Of a stretch of DNA of 61,053 nucleotides, positions 34,011 to 42,320 are shown one piece after another. Position 1 is the stretch's first letter. Each line of letters begins with the position of its first letter. Position numbers and translations under genes: made by a program. Below the pieces are notes generated by a model, which saw only the letters and a list, made by a program, of their open reading frames with translations, was not told the DNA's origin and searched no databases. The DNA comes from Streptomyces syringium (GTDB lineage: Bacteria; Actinomycetota; Actinomycetes; Streptomycetales; Streptomycetaceae): assembly GCF_017876625.1 (NCBI RefSeq), contig NZ_JAGIOH010000002.1, positions 1 to 61,053 of the forward strand, written 5' to 3'.

Positions 34011-34895
34011 TCAGGGCAGCGGGGTGCCGCCGGTGGCGTTGAGGATCTCGGCGGTGATGTAGCTCGCTTCCTGCGAGGCGAGGAAGACGTAGGCGGGGGC
34101 CATCTCGGCCGGCTGGGCCGCGCGGCCCAGCGGGCTCTGTTTCCCGAAGCTCGCGGTGTCCGGGAGGGTGGCGGGGATGAGGGGGGTCCAGACCGGGCCG
34201 GGGGCCACGGCGTTGACGCGGATGCCCCGTTCGGCGAGCTGCCCGGCCAGCCCCTGGGTGAAGGTGACGATCGCCCCCTTCGTCATGGCGTAGTCCAGGA
34301 GGTGGGGGCTGGGCTTGTAGGCCTGCACGGAGGTGGTGTTGATGATGCTGCCGCCCTCGGGGATGTGCGGCAGGGACGCTCTGCAGAGCCAGAACATCGC
34401 ATAGACATTGGTGCGCAGTACCCGGTCGAACTGCTCGGTGGTGATCGCTTCGAGGCCGTCGGGCTGGCCCATCTGGTACGCCGCGTTGTTCACCAGCACG
34501 TCGATGCGGCCGAACTCCCGCACCGCGTGGTCCACCACCCGGTGGCACTCCCCCTCCTCGCGCAGGTCGCAGGGCAGGGCTGTCGCCCGGCGCCCCGCCG
34601 CCTCGATGAGGGCGGAGGTCTCGCGGGCGTCCTTGTCCTCCTCGGGCAGGTGCGTGAACAGCACGTCCGCGCCTTCGCGGGCGAAGGCCAGTGCCACCGC
34701 CCGTCCGATGCCCGAGTCGCCACCGGTGATCACGGCCCGGCGGCCTTCCAGCCGGCCGCTGCCCCGGTAGGTGTCCTCACCGTGGTCCGGGCGGGGGTCC
34801 ATCCGGCCGGTGTGCCCGGGCGGTGTCTGTTCCTGGTCGGGGAACTCAGGCCGCGGGTAGCGTTCTGCCGGGTTGTCCCGGTTCTCCTGCGTCAC
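34011..34895 (-). CDS. SDR-family oxidoreductase (YhxC/GsiB-type long SDR)
   Basis: The protein has 294 residues. I chose GTG 34895 because GGGAGGTG lies just upstream, giving VTQENRDNPAERYPRPEFPD. The N-terminal extension of about 45 residues with PPGHTG...MDPRPDHGEDTYRG is typical of the YhxC/YghA group of stress-related SDRs. It is followed by AVITGGDSGIGRAVALAFAR (cofactor), NNAAYQ, the Ser of TTSVQAY and the catalytic Y-x-x-x-K in YAMTKGA. The Asp/His pattern after strand 2 (THLPEEDKDA) is common in NADP users. The substrate is unknown. Confidence 0.88.
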   Translation of the reverse strand: MTQENRDNPAERYPRPEFPDQEQTPPGHTGRMDPRPDHGEDTYRGSGRLEGRRAVITGGDSGIGRAVALAFAREGADVLFTHLPEEDKDARETSALIEAAGRRATALPCDLREEGECHRVVDHAVREFGRIDVLVNNAAYQMGQPDGLEAITTEQFDRVLRTNVYAMFWLCRASLPHIPEGGSIINTTSVQAYKPSPHLLDYAMTKGAIVTFTQGLAGQLAERGIRVNAVAPGPVWTPLIPATLPDTASFGKQSPLGRAAQPAEMAPAYVFLASQEASYITAEILNATGGTPLP

Positions 34896-35108
34896 AACGA
34901 TCACCTCCCTCAGCCGCATACCCCGGGCCGGGCCCCGCAGGCGGTCCGGGTGCCGCACGCCATCCGGACGGTCCAGGAGATTCCCGCGGACCGTGCTGCC
35001 GGGGCTGCGGTTCCGGGGGCGGGGGGCCGCCCGGTGCGGGCCGGGCGCAGCCGCCCGGGCACGAGCGCCCCCCTTCTTCGCGTCGTCGCGGGACGCCCCC
35101 TTCGGGGG

Positions 35109-35525
35109 TCAGTCGGTGGACAGGGCTTCCAGCAGGTCGCCGACCTGGCGGTCCGGCAGGGCCCGGGCGACGTCGGCCAGGGCGACCATGCCCACCAGGC
35201 GGTGGCCGTCGATGACCGGCAGGCGGCGTACCTTGTGCGAGCCCATGGTGCGCAGGATCTCGCCGGCGTCGTCGTCGGCGCCGATGGTGACGGCCTCGCC
35301 CTGGGCGAGTTCGCCCGCCTTCACGGCGGAGGGGTCCTTGCCGGCGCCCAGGACCTTCACCACGACGTCCCGGTCGGTCAGTACGCCCTTGAGCTTGTCG
35401 TCGGTGCCGCAGATCGGCAGTGCGCCCACGCCCATCCGGGTCATCTTCCGGGCGGCGTCCAGCACGCTTTCCTGGGCGCCGACGCATTCGGCGCCTTCGG
35501 TCATGATCTCGCGGGCTGTGGTCAT
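35109..35525 (-). CDS. Two-CBS-domain protein
   Basis: The protein has 138 residues, starting at ATG 35525 with GAGAGAA upstream. It contains two tandem CBS motifs and nothing else: AREIMTEGAECVGAQESVLD to GVLTDRDVV (about 5-56), and TIGADDDAGEILRTMGSHKV to LVGMVALADVARAL (about 80-123). Such free CBS proteins bind adenine nucleotides and act as energy or stress sensors; in Streptomyces they are often part of stress-regulon clusters with SDR and small disordered proteins, as here. Confidence 0.9.
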   Translation of the reverse strand: MTTAREIMTEGAECVGAQESVLDAARKMTRMGVGALPICGTDDKLKGVLTDRDVVVKVLGAGKDPSAVKAGELAQGEAVTIGADDDAGEILRTMGSHKVRRLPVIDGHRLVGMVALADVARALPDRQVGDLLEALSTD

Positions 35526-35749
35526 CTCGTTTCTCTCCTCGGTCGTGTCCGGGGGCGCCCGGGGTGCTCCCGGGTCCGGTAGCGCCGATCTTCGCCGCAG
35601 TGCGGGCGGATCGGCGGCGACGCCCGGGGGCAGGGCCGCGGCTTCACCCCGATGCCTTCGTGGCCTCGTGTGCCCGGGCGGCGGCATCTCACGCGGGCCC
35701 TCGCGGATCCGGGGTGCCTGCCGGTGGCCGGGGGTCATCTGAGGTCTTT

Positions 35750-36817
35750 TCAGGTCCGGTGGGGGGCTCGGGGGCCTTCTTCCCCGCTCCCCCGGGCGGG
35801 GTGGGCGGGGGGCTGGTGCAGGCGGCGCAGGAGGTCGTCGAGGACGGTGGCCTCGGCGGGGCGGGCCGCGCAGGCGGCGGCGTGCCGGCGGCCCTGGGCC
35901 GACAGGCACCAGCGCAGCATCCGGTCCAGGTGGCGGGGGCGGACGCTCTCGCAGGGCAGGACGGCCGGCCAGCCCAGGGCAGCGGCCTGGGCGGTGACTT
36001 TCGCGCCGCCGGCGACGGGGTCGACGGCCAGGGCGGGGACGCCGGCGCGCAGGGCGAGGACCATGCCGTGCAGGCGGGTGGTGATGACGGCGTCGAGGCG
36101 GGCCAGGAGGGTGTGCAGTTCGTCGGGGGTCGCCGGCAGGCGCCAGTCGCGGGTGTCCAGGCGGGTGTCCAGGGGCAGCCGGGCCGCCCGGGTGGTGGGG
36201 AGCCAGTCGGTCAGGGCGCGGGTGACGGCGGTGTGCCGGCGCAGCGGCCCGTATTCGTGCTGGCCGTGGGTGAGGATGACGCCCAGCAGCGGGGGGCGGG
36301 CCGGGGCGGGGGCGTGGAGGCTGAGGTCGGTGGCGGGGGCGCGGCCGGCCAGGTCGCGGTGCAGCAGGTCGTCGAAGAGGGTCGCGGCCGGGTCGGTGGG
36401 GTCGGGTACGGAGACGCCGACGGCGATGCGGTGGCAGCGGGCGAAGCGGGCGTGCAGGTCGAGCAGGGGGCTGGTGCCGTCGGGGGCGGGGCGCGAGTGC
36501 AGGGGGCCGCAGGCGAAGACCAGATGGGTGTAGCGGGCGGGGTCGGCGGCGTCGAGGTGGAGGGCGCGGGGGGCGAAGCGCGGGGAGAAGGCGGTGTCGT
36601 GGGCGATGCCGGCCTGGTGCAGGGTCTGCTGGACGGCCTGGGCGGCGAGCAGGTCACCGGCGGTGACTTCGCCGTGCAGGAAGCTGAACCAGCCGGTGAG
36701 CAGGACGCGCCGGGCGCGGTGGTCCACCGCTGCTGATGGGGTGTCAGCCGGCACAGCGGCGGGCGGGCGGGGCGCCGCCGCTGGCGGGGGGCCGGCCGGC
36801 ATGCCGTCAGCCGACAT
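35750..36817 (-). CDS. Polysaccharide pyruvyl transferase family protein
   Basis: The protein has 355 residues and starts at ATG 36817 inside the end of the upstream GT2 gene. VLLTGWFSFLHGEVTAGDLL, HLVFACGPLHSRP, LLGVILTHGQHEYGPLRRHT, DAVITTRLHGMVLALRAGVP and ALAVDPVAGGAKV are the conserved blocks of the CsaB/WcaK pyruvyltransferase fold; TTRLHG is the core signature. It may add a ketal pyruvate to a sugar of the glycan, or act as one of the non-pyruvyl members of this fold. It is the last gene of the long minus-strand glycan locus. 35526-35749 holds no gene. Confidence 0.82.
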   Translation of the reverse strand: MSADGMPAGPPPAAAPRPPAAVPADTPSAAVDHRARRVLLTGWFSFLHGEVTAGDLLAAQAVQQTLHQAGIAHDTAFSPRFAPRALHLDAADPARYTHLVFACGPLHSRPAPDGTSPLLDLHARFARCHRIAVGVSVPDPTDPAATLFDDLLHRDLAGRAPATDLSLHAPAPARPPLLGVILTHGQHEYGPLRRHTAVTRALTDWLPTTRAARLPLDTRLDTRDWRLPATPDELHTLLARLDAVITTRLHGMVLALRAGVPALAVDPVAGGAKVTAQAAALGWPAVLPCESVRPRHLDRMLRWCLSAQGRRHAAACAARPAEATVLDDLLRRLHQPPAHPARGSGEEGPRAPHRT

Positions 36818-37844
36818 AGCGGCGGGCGGTGGAGGTCTTCTGGGGGGTGTCGAGCAGGCGTAGCCGGTCCTCGACCGCGCGGGGCACGGGGCGGCGTTCG
36901 CGCAGGATCCAGCCGATGCCCGCGGCGGCCTCGGCGAAGGCGCGGGCGGAGGTGGCGTCGCGGGGGACGGTGCGGGCGAGGTGGGCGGTGCGGCGCAGGG
37001 CGGCGGGGGCGGAGCGGCGCAGCCAGGTGGACCACAGGGTGTTGCGGATGCCGTGGCGGCGGCGCAGGCGGGTGTCGCGGTGGGGCGAGGGGCGGTGGTG
37101 GGCGGTGAGGTGGTCGGCGTAGGTGAGCCACCAGCCGTGGGCGGCGAGGTCGGCGGCCAGGAGTTCTTCCTCGCCGCCGAGCCACAGGCGCGGGGAGAAG
37201 CCGCCGGCGGTGCGGAAGGCGTCGGTGCGCACGACGGTGGCGGCGGCGAGGAAGGAGCCGAGGGCGGGGGTGGACAGCCATGGGGGGCGTGGGAGGGGTG
37301 AGTGGCGCAGCTCGCTGACGATGGGGTCCTCGAAGGGCTCTGCGGAGGGTACTTCCGCAGGGGGTTGTTCCGCGGGGGGTTGTTCCGCGGGGGGTTGTTC
37401 CGCGGGGGGTTGTTCCGCGGGTGTGAAGGGCGCCCCCGCGGGGGGTTCTTCCGCGGGGGCGGGGGGTGCTTGCGTGGGGGCGGGGTGCACGAGGATGCGG
37501 GCGGTGACGGCCGCGAGGCGGGGGTGGGCCTGGAGGAGGTCGGCGGCACCGCTGAGGGAGCCGGGTTCCCACCAGGAGTCGTCGTCGCAGAAGGCGAGGC
37601 AGGGAGTGGTGGCCAGGCGGGCGGCCAGATTGCGGCCCGCGGCGCCGAGATTGCGCCCCGGGGTGAGCAGCGTGACGCCGGGGTGGCGGGTGCGTACGGC
37701 GTGGGCGGTGTGGTCGGTGGAGGCGTTGTCGACGACGGTCACCGGCGGGCGTTCGGGCAGCGCGGCCAGACGGTCCAGGGTGTGCAGGAGTTCGTCGCGC
37801 CGGTTGTGGGTGATGACGATGACGGTGGTGCGGGGGTCGCTCAC
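36807..37844 (-). CDS. Family 2 glycosyltransferase with AEQPP repeats
   Basis: The protein has 345 residues from GTG 37844, overlapping the upstream stop (GTGA). The GT-A start VIVITHNRRDELLHTLDRLA, nucleotide-binding VVDNASTDHT and metal-binding CDDDSWWEPG are present, followed by GGFSPRLWLGGEEELLAADL. Between about 120 and 175 an insert rich in Pro/Glu/Ala carries four AEQPP repeats (37358-37421), absent from its paralogue. Its first about 75 codons are almost identical in DNA to the next gene. It probably adds one sugar of the glycan. The acceptor is unknown. Confidence 0.88.
   Translation of the reverse strand: MSDPRTTVIVITHNRRDELLHTLDRLAALPERPPVTVVDNASTDHTAHAVRTRHPGVTLLTPGRNLGAAGRNLAARLATTPCLAFCDDDSWWEPGSLSGAADLLQAHPRLAAVTARILVHPAPTQAPPAPAEEPPAGAPFTPAEQPPAEQPPAEQPPAEQPPAEVPSAEPFEDPIVSELRHSPLPRPPWLSTPALGSFLAAATVVRTDAFRTAGGFSPRLWLGGEEELLAADLAAHGWWLTYADHLTAHHRPSPHRDTRLRRRHGIRNTLWSTWLRRSAPAALRRTAHLARTVPRDATSARAFAEAAAGIGWILRERRPVPRAVEDRLRLLDTPQKTSTARRYVG
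37358..37421. repeat. 15-bp tandem repeat inside the GT2 gene
   Basis: Four near-perfect copies of GGGGTTGTTCCGCGG encode AEQPP units on the minus strand. Because the unit is 15 bp, copy-number change keeps the reading frame. Confidence 0.85.
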
Positions 37845-38833
37845 GGGGTGTTCTCCCTGGGGGTGGTGCCCTGGTGCGGTGCGGGCGGGCATGCGGGGTG
37901 CGGGGGCGGGGCGGGCGGGGTTTCCAGGGTGGTGAGGCTGTGTTCGACGGCGGGTGGCAGGGGGCGGCGGCGGGCGAGGGCCGCGGGCAGGCGGGCCAGG
38001 GCGGCGGCCAGGGCGCTGCGGGCGTCGGGGTCGGCGGGGCAGGCACGGGCCAGGGCCCAGGTGCGGGCCAGGGCGCGGGGCAGGGGGCGGCGCATCCAGA
38101 GGGTGAGGAGTTCGTTGCGCAGGAGCCGGGCGGTGCGCCCGGTGCGGGGGCCGGGGTCGGGGTCGTGGCGGGCGATGACCTGGGGGCAGTGGGCCAGGCC
38201 CCAGCCCGCGGCGGCCAGGTCGAGGGCCAGGAGGGTTTCCTCGCCGCCGAAGTGCAGCAGGGGGTGGAAGCCGCCGGCGGCGAGGAAGGCGTCGCGGCGT
38301 ACGACGGCGGCGCAGGCGAGGAAGCCCAGGACGGAAGGGCCGGGCAGGTCGGGGGCGTGGCCCAGGGGTGAGGTGGCCAGGAGGCGGTTGAGGGGGTCGG
38401 GGTGGCCGGCCGGGCCGACGTGGGTGGCGGCGGCGATCAGGGCGAGGCGGGGGTGGGTGTCGAAGAGGCGGGCGGCGTGGGCCAGGGCGCCCGGTTCCCA
38501 CCAGGAGTCGTCGTCGGCGAAGGCGATGTAGGGGGTGTTCAGGGCGGCGGCGCCGACATTGCGGCCCGCGGCGCCGAGATTGCGGCCCGGGGTGAGCAGC
38601 GTGACGCCGGGGTGGCGGGTGCGTACGGCGTGGGCGGTGTGGTCGGTGGAGGCGTTGTCGACGACGGTCACCGGCGGGCGTTCGGGCAGCGCGGCCAGAC
38701 GGTCCAGGGTGTGCAGCAGGCGTTCGCGGCGGTTGCGGGTGATGACGACGACACCCACCCGGACAGCGGAGTGAGGGGATGCGGCGGGACCGAGGGGTGC
38801 GGCGGGACCGGAGGGTGTGGCGGGGGGTGTCAT
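37841..38833 (-). CDS. Family 2 glycosyltransferase (paralogue of the downstream gene)
   Basis: The protein has 330 residues, starting at ATG 38833, which overlaps the upstream GT9 stop (ATGA). It shows VGVVVITRNRRERLLHTLDR, VVDNASTDHTAHAVRTRHPG, the DDDSWWEPGAL metal motif and GGFHPLLHFGGEETLLALDL. It lacks the AEQPP insert of its neighbour and diverges after about residue 95. The pair arose by tandem duplication and shows signs of recent gene conversion. Different C-terminal halves suggest different acceptors. Confidence 0.88.
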   Translation of the reverse strand: MTPPATPSGPAAPLGPAASPHSAVRVGVVVITRNRRERLLHTLDRLAALPERPPVTVVDNASTDHTAHAVRTRHPGVTLLTPGRNLGAAGRNVGAAALNTPYIAFADDDSWWEPGALAHAARLFDTHPRLALIAAATHVGPAGHPDPLNRLLATSPLGHAPDLPGPSVLGFLACAAVVRRDAFLAAGGFHPLLHFGGEETLLALDLAAAGWGLAHCPQVIARHDPDPGPRTGRTARLLRNELLTLWMRRPLPRALARTWALARACPADPDARSALAAALARLPAALARRRPLPPAVEHSLTTLETPPAPPPHPACPPAPHQGTTPRENTP

Positions 38834-39855
38834 GACACGGTCTCCGCGGCTCGGTGGGGGGCGGGCAGGCAGTCGAGGGCGGTGAGGACCTCCTGGCAGG
38901 TGATGCGCAGCAGCCGGGGGTCGGGGGCGGGGCCGTGGGCGTCGCCGGGGCGGGCGGGGTCGCCGGGGCCGGGGTGCCACAGCACGTGGTGGCGGGGGCC
39001 CTGCGGTGGTCCCCACAGGCGGGGGGCGACGGGGCCGAAGAGGACGACGGAGGGGGTGTCCAGGGCGGTGGCGAGGTGGGCGAGGCCGGTGTCGCCGACG
39101 AGGACAGCGCGGGCGTGGGCGACGAGGGCGGCCAGGCGGGGGAAGGGCAGGTCGGTGGTGCCGCCGAGGACGGCGGTGGCCGGCAGGCCGGCTTCTTCCG
39201 CGATCCGGTGGGCCAGGGGGCCTTCGCCGGCGCCGGCGGTCAGGACGACACGGTGCCCGGCGCGGTGCAGGGCACGGGCCACGGTGGCGAACCGCCCCGG
39301 CGGCCAGCGGCGGGCCGGGGCATCGGCACCGGGGTGGATGACGATGGCACCGGGGGCGGGTGAGGGGCCCTCAGGCGGGGGGATGCGCAGGTCCGCGGGG
39401 TCGGCGGGGGTGCCGTACCAGCGCAGGAGCCGGCACCAGCGGGCCCGTTCGTGCTCGTCCTCCTGCCAGGCGGGGCCGGGAAGGTGGGGGGTGCCGGGGT
39501 GGGCGTAGGCGTAGAGGCGGCGGGGGCCAAGGGCGTGCAGCAGCAGGTGGCTGGGCGGGCCGTTGCCGTGCAGGTCCACGGCGAGGTCGGGCGGCGGTCC
39601 GGTCCAGTCCAGGCGTGCGGGGACGGCCCGGCCGGGGGCCTGGGCGGGGAGCAGCTGGTCGACGGCGGCGGTGGCCGCGGCGGCTTGGGCCAGGCGTGCG
39701 GGGGCGGCCAGGACGAGGGTGTGGCCGGGGTGGGCGCGGCGCAGGGCGCGCAGGGCGGGCACGGCGGTGAGGAGGTCGCCGAGGCCGAGGGCGCGCAGGG
39801 CCAGCAGCCGCGGACCGTGCGGCTGTGGGGGGTTGGGCGGGTGCTGGGGGGTCAT
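38830..39855 (-). CDS. Family 9 glycosyltransferase (heptosyltransferase-like)
   Basis: The protein has 341 residues, ATG 39855. GT9 features are LLALRALGLGDLLTAVPALR at the start, LAVDLHGNGPPSHLLLHALG, IVIHPGADAPARRWPPGRFA and the signature VLVGDTGLAHLATALDTPSV followed by VLFGP. GT9 contains the LPS heptosyltransferases and related enzymes that use ADP-heptose. Its position directly after hldE strongly supports a heptose donor. It overlaps both neighbours by 4 bp. Confidence 0.9.
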   Translation of the reverse strand: MTPQHPPNPPQPHGPRLLALRALGLGDLLTAVPALRALRRAHPGHTLVLAAPARLAQAAAATAAVDQLLPAQAPGRAVPARLDWTGPPPDLAVDLHGNGPPSHLLLHALGPRRLYAYAHPGTPHLPGPAWQEDEHERARWCRLLRWYGTPADPADLRIPPPEGPSPAPGAIVIHPGADAPARRWPPGRFATVARALHRAGHRVVLTAGAGEGPLAHRIAEEAGLPATAVLGGTTDLPFPRLAALVAHARAVLVGDTGLAHLATALDTPSVVLFGPVAPRLWGPPQGPRHHVLWHPGPGDPARPGDAHGPAPDPRLLRITCQEVLTALDCLPAPHRAAETVS

Positions 39856-41339
39856 GGGCGGGTGGTGGTCGGCGGGGTGAGGGGGGCGAGCGCGGCGCGG
39901 CGGGCGAGTTCGGTGGTGGAGCGGCCGGCGAGGTAGGGCAGGGTCACGGCCTGTCCGCCCCATTCGCGCAGGGCGGCGGATTCGGGGAGGGTCTCGGCGG
40001 TGTAGTCGCCGCCCTTGGCCCAGACGTCCGGGCGCAGGGTGCGCAGCAGGGTTTCGGGGGTGTCCTCGTGGAAGACGGCGACGGCGTCGACGCAGCCGAG
40101 CCCGGACAGGACGCGGACGCGGTCGGCTTCGGGCGTCAGCGGGCGGCCCGGTCCCTTCAGGCGGCGGATGGAGGCGTCGGAGTTGAGGCAGACGATGAGG
40201 CAGTCGCCGATACGGCGGGCGCTTTCCAGCAGTCCGACGTGGCCGGCGTGCAGGAGGTCGAAGCAGCCGCCGGTGGCGACGACGGTCCCGCCGCGGGCGC
40301 GGACGGCCGCGGCCAGGGTGAAGGGGTCCTGGCAGTGGTGCGCGGGGGGCGGCGCGGGGCTCTGCGGGTCCCACAGGCGGGGGTTGCCGGCGCCGCCCGC
40401 GGCGACGAAGGCCGCTGCTTCGGCGACCGCCCGCTGGATGGCTTCCTCGGGGAGGGCGCCGTCGCCCAGTGCGGCGGCGGCGACGGCGGCGAAGCAGTCG
40501 CCGGCCCCGCAGGGGTCGCCGGTGGCCGGGTGCGGGGGCGGGACGAGCATGGGGCTGTCGCTGCCGTTGCGGGTGAGGATCGCGCCCCGCTCGCCGAGGG
40601 TGACCGCGACGGCCGCGGCCTGCCAGTGCCGGGCGAGAGCGGCGCCGCGCAGGGCGTGGGCGCGCAGGGAGTCGCCGGTGGCGGGCTCGGCGGCCGGGGG
40701 CGCCAGGGCGCGGGCCTCGGCGGCGTTGGGAGTGGCCAGCCGCACCTCGGGGACGGGGGTGTCGCCCCTGGGGTGGGGATCCCACAGGACCGGTGCCCTG
40801 CGGGCGGCGGTGTGCAGGTGGCTGCGCACGGCGCGGGCGGTGCCGCGGCCGTAGTCGGCGACGAGTACGGCCCCGGCATCGGCGAAGGCCTCCCGTACGG
40901 CGTCGCCGGGCTCGCCGGGGGTGCCGCCGCCGTCGTCGATACGGACCAGGGGGCGGTCGCCGGCGCGGACGCGGGTCTTGACGGGCAGGGTGCCGTCGAG
41001 GGAGAGCTCCACCAGGTGGACGCGGGGGGCCAGGGCCTGGCGGACGGTGTCGCTGGCCTGGTCGTCGCCGAGGGCGGTCACCAGCACCACGGTGCGCCCG
41101 TCGCGGGCGGCGAGGGCGGCGGCGAGGCCCGCGCCGCCGGGGTGGCTGCGGTGGTGGCGGACGTCGACGACCGGGGCGGGGGCATCGGGTGCCAGGCGGG
41201 TGGCTTCACCGTCGATGTCCTGGTCCAGGAGGGTGTCACCGACGACGAGGAGGGGCTGCTGTCCGCTCCCCCGCCTGGTGCGCCTGTGGTGACGGGGGCC
41301 GGTGCGGGGATCGGTGCGGGAATCGGTGTGGCTGCTCAT
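39852..41339 (-). CDS. hldE: Bifunctional heptose 7-phosphate kinase / heptose 1-phosphate adenylyltransferase
   Basis: The protein has 495 residues, ATG 41339. The N-terminal ribokinase-fold domain (about 25-335) has VVGDTLLDQDIDGEATRLAP, GGAGLAAALAARDG, DDGGGTP and the catalytic anion-hole motif PCGAGDCFAAVAAAAL. The C-terminal nucleotidyltransferase domain has GGCFDLLHAGHVGLLESAR with the HxGH motif and WAKGGDYTAETLPE. The fused order is that of E. coli HldE (RfaE). It phosphorylates heptose 7-phosphate to the 1,7-bisphosphate and, after GmhB removes the 7-phosphate, makes ADP-heptose. Confidence 0.92.
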   Translation of the reverse strand: MSSHTDSRTDPRTGPRHHRRTRRGSGQQPLLVVGDTLLDQDIDGEATRLAPDAPAPVVDVRHHRSHPGGAGLAAALAARDGRTVVLVTALGDDQASDTVRQALAPRVHLVELSLDGTLPVKTRVRAGDRPLVRIDDGGGTPGEPGDAVREAFADAGAVLVADYGRGTARAVRSHLHTAARRAPVLWDPHPRGDTPVPEVRLATPNAAEARALAPPAAEPATGDSLRAHALRGAALARHWQAAAVAVTLGERGAILTRNGSDSPMLVPPPHPATGDPCGAGDCFAAVAAAALGDGALPEEAIQRAVAEAAAFVAAGGAGNPRLWDPQSPAPPPAHHCQDPFTLAAAVRARGGTVVATGGCFDLLHAGHVGLLESARRIGDCLIVCLNSDASIRRLKGPGRPLTPEADRVRVLSGLGCVDAVAVFHEDTPETLLRTLRPDVWAKGGDYTAETLPESAALREWGGQAVTLPYLAGRSTTELARRAALAPLTPPTTTRP

Positions 41340-41353
41340 GGGGTTCGTCCCTT

Positions 41354-42193
41354 TCAGCCGGCCGGTACTTCGGGGCCGGGCGCGGCGGGCGGGGGTGTGC
41401 CGGGGGCGGGAGCCGGGGCGGGCCCCCCGGTGACGGGGTCTTCGGTGACGGGGTGTTCGGTAACGGGGGCGCGGCGGCCGGCGACGGTGCGGCCGGTGGC
41501 GGGATGGCCGGTGGTGGGGTGGCCGGTGGTGGCGGTGAGGTGGCCGGTGGTGCGGCCGGTGGGGGCGGGGTGGGCGCCGGCGGGGAGAGGGCCGGTGGCG
41601 GCGCGGGCGGCGGCGTCGGTCCGGGCGGCGGCGTCGAAGGATTCGCACAGCAGGTGCAGGGCCACCAGGTGGGCTTCCTGCACGGTGGCGGTGTTGTCCG
41701 CTTCGATGCACAGGGCTTCGTCCGCGCGGTCGGCCAGGGGGTTGGGGCGGGGGCCGGTCATGGCCCAGACCCGCAGCCCGGCCAGGCGGCCGGTGTCGGC
41801 GGCGGCCAGCAGGTTGGGGCTGCGGCCGGAGGTGGACATCAGCAGCAGCACGTCACCCGGCCTGCCGTGGGCGCTCACCTGGCGGGCGTAGAGCTCCTCG
41901 AAGCCGTAGTCGTTGCCGATGGCGGTCAGGGTGGAGGTCTCGGCGTGCAGGGCGATCGCGGAGTAGGCGGGGCGTTCGGTGCGGTAGCGGCCCACGAGTT
42001 CGGCGGTCAGGTGCTGGGCCTGGGCGGCGCTGCCGCCGTTGCCGGCGGCCAGCAGGCGGCCGCCGAGGGGGAGGACGGCGGCGAGGTGGCCGCCCCATTC
42101 GGTGAGCTGTCCCAGTCCGCGGCGGCGGAGGTGGCCGAGGGCGTCGAGCAGCGACTGGCAGTGGGTGTGTGCGGCGTGCAGGGGATCGGTCAT
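41354..42193 (-). CDS. gmhA: Sedoheptulose 7-phosphate isomerase with a long repetitive tail
   Basis: The protein has 279 residues, ATG 42193. The SIS domain occupies about 1-195: LLAAGNGGSAAQAQHLTAEL, TSTLTAIGNDYGFEELYARQ and VLLLMSTSGRSPNLLAAADT, ending with EAHLVALHLLCESFD, all as in GmhA. It converts sedoheptulose 7-phosphate to D-glycero-D-manno-heptose 7-phosphate. GmhA is normally about 190-200 residues; here a tail of about 80 residues made of degenerate TGHP and PVTE repeats is added, probably disordered. Upstream lies a 127-bp gap, unlike the 4-bp overlaps elsewhere, so a separate promoter is possible. Confidence 0.92.
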   Translation of the reverse strand: MTDPLHAAHTHCQSLLDALGHLRRRGLGQLTEWGGHLAAVLPLGGRLLAAGNGGSAAQAQHLTAELVGRYRTERPAYSAIALHAETSTLTAIGNDYGFEELYARQVSAHGRPGDVLLLMSTSGRSPNLLAAADTGRLAGLRVWAMTGPRPNPLADRADEALCIEADNTATVQEAHLVALHLLCESFDAAARTDAAARAATGPLPAGAHPAPTGRTTGHLTATTGHPTTGHPATGRTVAGRRAPVTEHPVTEDPVTGGPAPAPAPGTPPPAAPGPEVPAG

Positions 42194-42238
42194 GGTGGGT
42201 GGGGGTGCTCCGGTGGTGGCCGGGGCGGCCCTTGCCTC

Positions 42239-42281
42239 CTTCGCCTGTGCTTCGCCTGTGCTTCGCCTGTGCTTCGCCTGG
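42239..42281. repeat. 11-bp tandem repeat between gmhA and the GT4 gene
   Basis: About 3.8 copies of TTCGCCTGTGC lie in the only real gap of this operon segment. Confidence 0.75.
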
Positions 42282-42290
42282 TGGTCGTTG

Positions 42291-42320
42291 CCCCGCCCCC
42301 CGGGGGGGGGTGGGGCGGGG
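42291..42320 (-). terminator. Hairpin directly after the GT4 stop codon
   Basis: CCCCGCCCC (42291-42299) pairs with GGGGCGGGG (42312-42320) around a C/G-rich centre, starting immediately after the stop codon of the GT4 gene. It could terminate or attenuate transcription before gmhA. There is no T-tract. Confidence 0.5.
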
